35,774 nucleotides of DNA from assembly GCA_046714175.1 (NCBI GenBank), contig JBKKBI010000075.1, positions 1 to 35,774 on the forward strand, read 5' to 3'. Source of the stretch: UBA11373 sp046714175. Its GTDB lineage: Bacteria > Actinomycetota > Acidimicrobiia > Spongiisociales > UBA11373. Below the pieces are notes generated by a model. It saw only the letters and a program-made list of their open reading frames with translations, had not been told where the DNA came from and did no database searches. Below are positions 30,423-35,774 of this stretch, in pieces; the stretch's first letter is position 1, and every line of letters begins with the position of its first letter. The position numbers were made by a program, and so were the translations under genes.

Positions 30423-31119
30423 TCCCCGCCATGTTGCCATCATCATGGACGGCAACGGCCGCTGGGCCACGGCGCGTGGCCTCCCCCGCACCGCCGGCCA
30501 TGCCGCCGGGGAGGAGGCCCTGTTCGACGTGGTCCACGGCGCCCTCGGCCTCGGCATCGAATGGCTCACCGTATTCACCTTTTCTACCGAAAACTGGAAC
30601 CGACCCGCGGAGGAGGTCGAGTTCCTGATGGGGTTCAAGGAGGACCTGCTCACCCGGCGCCGTGACGAGTTGCACGAGCTCGGGGTCCGGGTGCGGTTTC
30701 TCGGCGATCGCCACGATCCGCGGGTCTCAGACCGCTTGCGAGCGCAGATCCTCGCCGCAGAGGAGCTCACCGAAGCCGACACCAATATGACGATGGTCTT
30801 CGCCTTCAACTACGGGTCGCGGGCCGAGATCGCCGCGGCCGCCCGCCGCCTTGCCGCCGAGGCCGCCGCCGGCAAGCTCGACCCGGCCGCAATAGATGTT
30901 GCCGCCCTCGCGGCGCGGTTCGAGATCCCCGAGATGCCCGACCCCGACCTGGTGATCCGTACCAGCGGCGAGCTGCGCACCAGCAACTTTCTCCTATGGC
31001 AGTCGGCCTATGCCGAGTACGCCTTCCCCGACACCCTGTGGCCCGACTTCCGCACCGCCGACCTGGAGCGGTGCGTGGAGGAGTATCGGAAGAGAGAGAG
31101 GAGGTTCGGAAGGGTCTGA
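30415..31119 (+). CDS. uppS: Isoprenyl (undecaprenyl-diphosphate-type) transferase
   Basis: A cis-prenyltransferase that makes the lipid carrier for cell-wall glycans. The catalytic D12 lies in IIMDGNGRWA; further signatures are FTFSTENWNRP, FNYGSRAEI and DLVIRTSGELRTSNFLLWQ. 234 residues. The ATG at 30415 overlaps recO by 8 nt. The chain length made (C50 or C55) cannot be read from the sequence. Confidence 0.96.
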   Translation: MADPRHVAIIMDGNGRWATARGLPRTAGHAAGEEALFDVVHGALGLGIEWLTVFTFSTENWNRPAEEVEFLMGFKEDLLTRRRDELHELGVRVRFLGDRHDPRVSDRLRAQILAAEELTEADTNMTMVFAFNYGSRAEIAAAARRLAAEAAAGKLDPAAIDVAALAARFEIPEMPDPDLVIRTSGELRTSNFLLWQSAYAEYAFPDTLWPDFRTADLERCVEEYRKRERRFGRV

Positions 31120-31130
31120 TGGGCCGCTTC

Positions 31131-31222
31131 GCGCCCGTCGCTACCCGTCGCCAGCTACCGGCAAGAAGGTGGCGGCCGGCTCTCTCGTTCCGAGGCGGGT
31201 AGCGGGAAGCGGGCAGCCGTGC
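31131..31222. repeat. Intergenic heptad-armed element, opposite orientation to 10344-10431
   Basis: GCGGGTA, GCGGGAA, GCGGGCA run at 31195-31215. CGCTACCCG (31139-31147) and CGGGTAGCG (31196-31204) form a perfect 9-bp inverted repeat 48 nt apart. Read on the minus strand the heptads are TGCCCGC, TTCCCGC, TACCCGC, as in the element at 10344. Confidence 0.6.
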
Positions 31223-31249
31223 CGCCACGGGAGCCTGTAACCCGCCGCC

Positions 31250-31255
31250 TACCAT
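31250..31255 (+). promoter_or_regulatory. Putative -10 (TACCAT) for leaderless glyQS
   Basis: TACCAT ends 8 nt before the glyQS ATG. No -35 was recognised. Confidence 0.4.
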
Positions 31256-31263
31256 TCCGCTCC

Positions 31264-32577
31264 ATGCCCGCACCCGATCTCGAGACCATCGTCAACCTGT
31301 CCAAGCGGCGCGGGTTCGTGTTTCCGGCCTCGGAGATCTATGGGGGTTTGCGTTCGTCGTGGGACTACGGGCACCTCGGCGCCGAACTACTGCGGAATCT
31401 GCGCGAGGCGTGGTGGACCGCGATGGTGCGCGATCGCGATGACATCGTCGGCATCGACTCGGCGATCATCCAGTCCCGTCAGGTGTGGGTGACCTCGGGG
31501 CACGAGGCCAACTTCTCCGATCCCCTGGTGGAGTGCACCAACTGCAACCACCGCTTCCGGCTCGACAAACTCGACGACCCCGGCCGCTGCCCCGACTGCG
31601 GGGAGCGGGGCAGCTTCACCGAGCCCAAGCCGTTCAATCTCATGCTGAAGACCTTTCTCGGGCCGGTGGAGGATGATGCCGCCCTCACCTATCTTCGGCC
31701 GGAGACGGCGCAGGGGATCTTCATCAACTACGAGAACGTGCGGCGCTCCGCCCGACTGCGCCTGCCGTTCGGGATCGCCCAGATCGGCAAGTCGTTCCGC
31801 AACGAGATCACCCCTGGCCAGTTCGTGTTTCGCACCCGGGAGTTCGAGCAGATGGAGATGGAGTTCTTCTGCCGACCCGAGGAGGCGGAGGGTTGGCACC
31901 GCCACTGGCTAGATGCCCGCCTGCAGTGGTACCTCGACCTCGGGATGACCCCGGAGCACGTCCGGTTGCGGGCTCACGAGACCAGCGAGCTCGCCCACTA
32001 TGCCGCCGCCACCAGCGACGTCGAGTACCTGTTCCCGTGGGGGTGGGACGAGTTGGAGGGGATCGCCAACCGTACCGACTTCGACCTTCGGGCGCACTCC
32101 GACGCCAGTGGCACGGATCTGCGTTACTACGACCAGGATGCCGACCAGCGGTTCTTTCCCTTCGTCATCGAGCCCGCCGTCGGGGTGACCCGTTCTGCTT
32201 TTGCGTTCCTCATCGACGCGTACGACGAGGACGAGCTGGCCGGGGAGAAGCGGGTGGTACTGCGGCTGCACCCACGCCTCGCGCCGATCAAGGTCGCGGT
32301 GCTGCCGCTGTCCAAAAAGGACGAACTGGTCGCGATCACCGAGGAAGTCGCCGCCACGCTGCGAAAGCGGTGGATGATCGAGGTCGACGTCACCCAGTCC
32401 ATCGGCCGCCGCTATCGGCGCCAGGACGAGGTGGGAACACCCTTCTGTGTGACCATCGACTTCGAGACCCTCAACGACTCAGCCGTCACCGTTCGGGAGC
32501 GTGACAGCGCGCAACAGGTGCGAGTGCCGATAGTGGACCTGCTGTCGCACCTGGAAGGGGTCCTCGATCCGGTCTGA
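31264..32577 (+). CDS. glyQS: Glycyl-tRNA synthetase (homodimeric type)
   Basis: A class II synthetase that charges tRNA-Gly. Motif 2 is FRNEITPGQFVFRTREFEQ and motif 3 GVTRSAFAFL; the family more often has GVDR. A zinc site CTNC...CPDC uses C91, C94, C109 and C112. The C-terminal anticodon-binding domain is present (APIKVAVLPLSKK). 437 residues, the actinobacterial alpha2 type, not the alpha/beta form. The ATG at 31264 follows a TACCAT -10-like hexamer. The usual upstream recO-uppS order holds. Confidence 0.97.
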   Translation: MPAPDLETIVNLSKRRGFVFPASEIYGGLRSSWDYGHLGAELLRNLREAWWTAMVRDRDDIVGIDSAIIQSRQVWVTSGHEANFSDPLVECTNCNHRFRLDKLDDPGRCPDCGERGSFTEPKPFNLMLKTFLGPVEDDAALTYLRPETAQGIFINYENVRRSARLRLPFGIAQIGKSFRNEITPGQFVFRTREFEQMEMEFFCRPEEAEGWHRHWLDARLQWYLDLGMTPEHVRLRAHETSELAHYAAATSDVEYLFPWGWDELEGIANRTDFDLRAHSDASGTDLRYYDQDADQRFFPFVIEPAVGVTRSAFAFLIDAYDEDELAGEKRVVLRLHPRLAPIKVAVLPLSKKDELVAITEEVAATLRKRWMIEVDVTQSIGRRYRRQDEVGTPFCVTIDFETLNDSAVTVRERDSAQQVRVPIVDLLSHLEGVLDPV

Positions 32578-32581
32578 GGCC

Positions 32582-32616
32582 GGCAACCGGCGACCGGCAA
32601 CCGGCAACCGGCAACC
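32582..32616. repeat. Five tandem heptads (GGCAACC)n
   Basis: GGCAACC, GGCGACC, GGCAACC, GGCAACC, GGCAACC occupy 32582-32616, starting 5 nt after the glyQS stop. Further CTCCGG-like units follow to about 32645. It sits between glyQS and the dnaG promoter. Confidence 0.8.
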
Positions 32617-32649
32617 GAAACCATCCGCTCTCCGGCCTCCGTCTCTCTG

Positions 32650-32678
32650 TTCTGACCGCAGGCCCCCGCCGGTACACT
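32650..32678 (+). promoter_or_regulatory. Putative dnaG promoter (TTCTGA-N17-TACACT), leaderless type
   Basis: TACACT (32673-32678) fits TAnnnT and ends 9 nt before the dnaG ATG. TTCTGA at 32650-32655 is a weak -35 with a 17-nt spacer. AAGG directly precedes the ATG but is too close to act as a normal Shine-Dalgarno. Confidence 0.45.
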
Positions 32679-32687
32679 CCCGCAAGG

Positions 32688-34442
32688 ATGGCCTACCGGC
32701 GAGAAGACATCGAACGGGTGCGGGACGCCACCGACCTGGTCGAACTCGTCGCCGAGGTCACCAAGGTGAAGCGATCCGGCCGTTCGGTCATGGCGGTGTG
32801 TCCGTTCCATCAGGAGAAGACCCCCTCGATGAGCGTCGATGCCGCGCGGGGCCTGTACCACTGCTTCGGGTGCGGCAAGAGCGGGGACCTGTTCCGGTTC
32901 GTGCAGGACACCCAGGCGGTCGACTTCACCGACGCGGTGGAACTGCTGGCACGGCGTACCGGGATCACCTTGCAGGAGGACACCGATGCGATGCAGCGGC
33001 GCGACCGCCGCCAGATCCTCGTGGACGCGACCGTCCTTGCCGTCGAGTTCTTCCACGACAGCCTGAAGACCGGAGGCGACGCCGGGGCTGCGCGCAGCTA
33101 CCTGCGCGGCCGTGGGTACGACGCCGCGGTCGTGGAGCGGTTCGGCATCGGCTTCTCCCCGGCCCACGGTGAGGCGCTGGTGGGACATCTCCGCCGCCGC
33201 AAGGTGCCCGAGGATGTGATGGTCACTGCTGGGTTGGCGGTGCGGGCAAGAACGGGAAAGGTGTTCGATCGCTTTCGGGGCCGGGTGATGTTTCCGATTC
33301 ACGACGTACGCGGGGACGCGGTCGGATTTGGCGCCCGGCTGCTCGAGGGTGGTGAAGGGCCCAAATATCTCAACTCGCCGGAGACTCCGATCTATCACAA
33401 ATCGAGCCTGCTCTACGGCCTCAACTGGGCCAAGTCCGAAGTGGTGCGGGGTGGGTACTCCGTGGTGGTGGAGGGCTACACCGACGTGATCGGTCTCCAT
33501 CTCGCCGGCATGCCGGTGGCGGTGGCAACCTGCGGCACCGCGCTGGGCGACGAGCATCTCGACCTGTTGCGCCGCTTTTCCGAGAAGGTGGTGCTGATGT
33601 TCGACGCCGACGAGGCGGGAACGAATGCCTCGCTGCGAGGATTCGAACGCAGCGTCCCCGGAGATCTCGACCTGAGGGTGGCGGCACTCCCGCCGGGACG
33701 CGACCCGGCCGACATGGTCGCCGCCGGCGAGGTCGAGCTGTTGCGTGGCGCCATCGCCGACTCGACGCCCCTGCTCCAGTTCCGCCTGGAGCGTCTGTTG
33801 GAGGGTTTCGCTCTCGACGAACCCGAAGCCCGCGGCCGCGCCGTGCGGGCGGCGGCGGAAGTGGTGGCCAGGCATCCCGATGTGGTGGTGCGTCACGAAT
33901 ACGCCGTATTGGTCTCGCGTCGCACCGGAGTGGAGCTGGCCGTGGTGGCCTCGGCGGTGGAGTCGGCGGCACGGGGTCAGCAGAGGGTGCGATCCCCGGC
34001 GGTGCGGCCACCCGAGGCGCTGCAGGGAGTGGAGAAGGCGGAGCGGGAGTTGCTGCGCCTGCTGCTGGCTAATGATGCCGGAGTGCGCCGCCATGACCTC
34101 AGCGAAGTCTTTTCTCGCGAGGAGCACCGGACGGCGTATGACCTGTTGCTCCCCGTGGTCACGGCGCTGGATCCGGGGATACCACCAGACCTCGGGTCTC
34201 TGCTCGGTGACGATTCCGGTGAAGTGGCCGTGATGCTGCGCGGTCTGGCATTCCTCGAGTCCCCGCTTGCGGATGCCGATGAAGTAGTCCGCAAGGTGCA
34301 GGTGGGGGCTCTGGACCGCAGGATGGATGAGGTGCGTCGCCGGGTCGAATCCCTGGCGCCGCAGTCGGAGGCATATACCGCTGGTTTCGAGGAGTTGATA
34401 GCGTTGGAGCGTCGCCGTCGCCTCTTGGCGAGTCAGGAATGA
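32688..34442 (+). CDS. dnaG: DNA primase
   Basis: Makes RNA primers at the replication fork. The N-terminal CHC2 zinc finger uses C38, H41, C59 and C62 (CPFHQEKTPS, YHCFGCG). The Toprim domain has E262 in VVEGYTDV and D306/D308 in MFDADEAG. The C-terminal helicase-interaction region is divergent, as usual. 584 residues. The stop overlaps the rpoD ATG as ATGA, so dnaG and rpoD form one unit. Confidence 0.97.
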   Translation: MAYRREDIERVRDATDLVELVAEVTKVKRSGRSVMAVCPFHQEKTPSMSVDAARGLYHCFGCGKSGDLFRFVQDTQAVDFTDAVELLARRTGITLQEDTDAMQRRDRRQILVDATVLAVEFFHDSLKTGGDAGAARSYLRGRGYDAAVVERFGIGFSPAHGEALVGHLRRRKVPEDVMVTAGLAVRARTGKVFDRFRGRVMFPIHDVRGDAVGFGARLLEGGEGPKYLNSPETPIYHKSSLLYGLNWAKSEVVRGGYSVVVEGYTDVIGLHLAGMPVAVATCGTALGDEHLDLLRRFSEKVVLMFDADEAGTNASLRGFERSVPGDLDLRVAALPPGRDPADMVAAGEVELLRGAIADSTPLLQFRLERLLEGFALDEPEARGRAVRAAAEVVARHPDVVVRHEYAVLVSRRTGVELAVVASAVESAARGQQRVRSPAVRPPEALQGVEKAERELLRLLLANDAGVRRHDLSEVFSREEHRTAYDLLLPVVTALDPGIPPDLGSLLGDDSGEVAVMLRGLAFLESPLADADEVVRKVQVGALDRRMDEVRRRVESLAPQSEAYTAGFEELIALERRRRLLASQE

Positions 34443-35569
34443 GCGTGGACCCGATCGTCACCGAGTTGGCCTCTCGAGCGCGCCAGCGCGGCTTCATCAT
34501 GACGGCCGAGATTCAGCAGGAGTTGGAGGAGGCGTCTGCGCCCGCAGAGTCGTTCGACAGCGTGGTCGACGCTCTACGCAAGCTGGGGGTCGAGCTGCGG
34601 GAGGACTCCCAGGATGCGATCTTCGACATCCTGCCGATCGACGACGAGATCGAGGTCACCGATCCGGTGCGCATGTATCTGCAGGAGATCGGCCGGGTCC
34701 CATTGCTCGACGCCCAGCAGGAGGTCGAGTTGGCGATGCAGCGCGAGGCCGGGCTGCGCGCTGCCGAGAAGCTGCCCGATCTGACCAAGGGCACTCCCGT
34801 CGCCGAAAAGGTGGTGCTGGAGAGGGCCGTGCGAGTCGGGAGCCGCGCCGCCGAGAGGTTGGTCGAAGCCAACCTGCGCCTGGTGGTCTCCATCGCCAAG
34901 AAATACGTGGGGCGGGGCATGCCCCTGCTCGACCTCATCCAGGAGGGGAACCTGGGGTTGATTCGCGCCGTGGAGAAGTTCGACTATCGCAAAGGCTTCA
35001 AGTTCTCTACCTATGCGTCGTGGTGGATCCGCCAATCGGTGACGCGGGCCCTGGCGGATCAGGGCCGCACCATCCGGGTTCCAGTACACATGGTGGAGAC
35101 GATCAACAAGCTGGCCGCGGTGCAGCGCGCCCTCAGCCAGGAGCTGGGCCGGGAACCGACGATCGAGGAGATCGCGGTCGACCTGGAATTGGAGCCGGCC
35201 AAGGTCTTCGAGCTGCGCCGCATCGCCCAGGACCCGCTCTCGCTGGAGACACCGCTGGGGGAGGAGGACGACTCCACTTTGGGCGACTTCGTCGAGGATC
35301 ACGATGCCGAGGCGCCGGTGGCGTCAGCGTCGTTCCGGCTTTTGCAGGACTACTTGCGCATCGTCCTCGAGGAGCTGTCGGAGCGGGAGCGCCAGGTGCT
35401 GGTGATGCGCTTTGGCCTCGCCGACGGGAAGATCCACACGCTGGAGCAGGTCGGCAAGCATTTCAAGGTGACCCGGGAGCGCGTGCGGCAACTGGAAACC
35501 AAGGCGCTGGCCAAGCTGCGCCAGCCGTCGCGAGCCGGGAAGCTCAAGGACTACCTGGAAGGCAGCTGA
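34439..35569 (+). CDS. rpoD: Principal RNA polymerase sigma factor (sigma-70, group 1 type)
   Basis: A 376-residue sigma-70 factor with region 1.1-like start, region 1.2 (DPVRMYLQEIGRVPLL), region 2 (LRLVVSIAKKYVGRGMPLL, then FSTYASWWIRQSVTRALAD), region 3 and region 4 with the helix-turn-helix (LEQVGKHFKVTRERVRQLE). The strict region 2.4 FSTYASWWIRQ points to the housekeeping sigma rather than an ECF type. It overlaps dnaG by 4 nt. The dnaG-rpoD pairing is the ancestral macromolecular synthesis operon; in many studied actinobacteria the main sigma gene lies elsewhere. Confidence 0.96.
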   Translation: MSVDPIVTELASRARQRGFIMTAEIQQELEEASAPAESFDSVVDALRKLGVELREDSQDAIFDILPIDDEIEVTDPVRMYLQEIGRVPLLDAQQEVELAMQREAGLRAAEKLPDLTKGTPVAEKVVLERAVRVGSRAAERLVEANLRLVVSIAKKYVGRGMPLLDLIQEGNLGLIRAVEKFDYRKGFKFSTYASWWIRQSVTRALADQGRTIRVPVHMVETINKLAAVQRALSQELGREPTIEEIAVDLELEPAKVFELRRIAQDPLSLETPLGEEDDSTLGDFVEDHDAEAPVASASFRLLQDYLRIVLEELSERERQVLVMRFGLADGKIHTLEQVGKHFKVTRERVRQLETKALAKLRQPSRAGKLKDYLEGS

Positions 35570-35621
35570 GGGGGCGCGGCGTCGGAGCAGGCGGCCGGCG
35601 ACACCGCGAACGGCAGCGCCA

Positions 35622-35638
35622 GGGCCTGACTCTGGCCC
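35622..35638 (+). terminator. Weak hairpin after rpoD
   Basis: GGGCC-tgactct-GGCCC forms a perfect 5-bp stem with a 7-nt loop, 53 nt after the rpoD stop. No T-run follows. The rest of the 130-nt gap shows nothing else apart from the tRNA promoter. Confidence 0.3.
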
Positions 35639-35682
35639 GCAGGAGCTCGGTCTCGGTCGCGGGAGGCCCAAGGAGCCGGTGG

Positions 35683-35688
35683 TACCCT
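35683..35688 (+). promoter_or_regulatory. Putative -10 (TACCCT) for tRNA-Asn
   Basis: TACCCT fits TAnnnT and ends 11 nt before the tRNA, the expected distance. Confidence 0.4.
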
Positions 35689-35699
35689 TCCCGGCCCTT

Positions 35700-35774
35700 T
35701 CCGGGGTAGCTCAACGGCAGAGCAACGGACTGTTAATCCGCAGGTTGTGAGTTCGAATCTCACCCCCGGAGCCA
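35700..35774 (+). tRNA. tRNA-Asn (anticodon GTT), CCA encoded
   Basis: The acceptor TCCGGGG pairs fully with CCCCGGA; the anticodon loop CTGTTAA gives GTT (reads AAC). The T arm has GTTCGAATC. Discriminator G is followed by an encoded CCA, which is the last base of the window. The first base pair of the anticodon stem is A-C, a slight irregularity. Confidence 0.96.

Noticed and set aside
32412..34127. Long minus-strand frame opposite dnaG, with repeated CRLPVAG units
   Set aside because: A shadow of dnaG; the repeated peptide comes from the GGCAACC heptads, not from a real protein.

Overview
The window is high-GC DNA with dense, mostly co-directional genes, frequent GTG starts and 4-nt NTGA gene overlaps. 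It carries the conserved actinobacterial order nadD-lytR-rsfS / leuS-comEA-comEC-holA-rpsT-lepA-hemW-hrcA-dnaJ-phoH-ybeY-corC-era-recO-uppS-glyQS-dnaG-rpoD. A BldD-type regulator, HrcA/CIRCE, a 7TM-HD (PgpH) protein and dnaG directly followed by rpoD suggest a deep-branching Actinomycetota, perhaps Acidimicrobiia. The class is inferred from gene content only.

Layout. 1-2.2 kb: 3' part of a CoxE-like VWA protein, a single-domain response regulator and a degenerate M23 lipoprotein. 2.1-4.3 kb: nadD, a degenerate LCP/LytR_C protein, rsfS and tRNA-Ala. 4.3-6.8 kb is the most accessory part: SnoaL-like protein, MFS transporter and a lower-GC DUF305 membrane protein. 6.9-14.2 kb: leuS, CPBP protease, comEA, comEC, holA. 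14.2-15.0 kb (minus strand): rpsT-greA. 15.1-20.1 kb: lepA, hemW, hrcA, dnaJ. 20.1-26.5 kb: bldD-like gene, then phoH-pgpH-ybeY-corC-era joined by four successive 4-nt overlaps. 26.5-29.6 kb (minus strand): VOC protein, pterin dehydratase and a large surface VIT/VWA protein. 29.7-35.8 kb: recO-uppS, glyQS, dnaG-rpoD, tRNA-Asn.

How the genes work together. The bulk is information processing and envelope growth: aminoacyl-tRNA supply, ribosome maturation (RsfS, YbeY, Era, EF4), replication (HolA, DnaG, RecO), undecaprenyl-PP synthesis and competence-type DNA uptake (ComEA/ComEC). Two nucleotide second messengers meet near 20-24 kb: the BldD-like protein keeps the c-di-GMP-binding signature and has a BldD-box-like sequence in its own promoter, and PgpH belongs to the c-di-AMP phosphodiesterase family. 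Heat-shock control is visible as a perfect CIRCE that also encodes the last codons of hemW.

No CRISPR, transposase, phage or classic defence gene was seen, and no gene-free stretch exceeds 300 nt. The points most worth checking are the BldD circuit, the CIRCE embedded in hemW, a recurrent leaderless architecture (TAnnnT 7-9 nt before the start codon of operon-leading genes), apparent non-canonical starts for rsfS and comEC, and a family of intergenic 7-bp tandem repeats.
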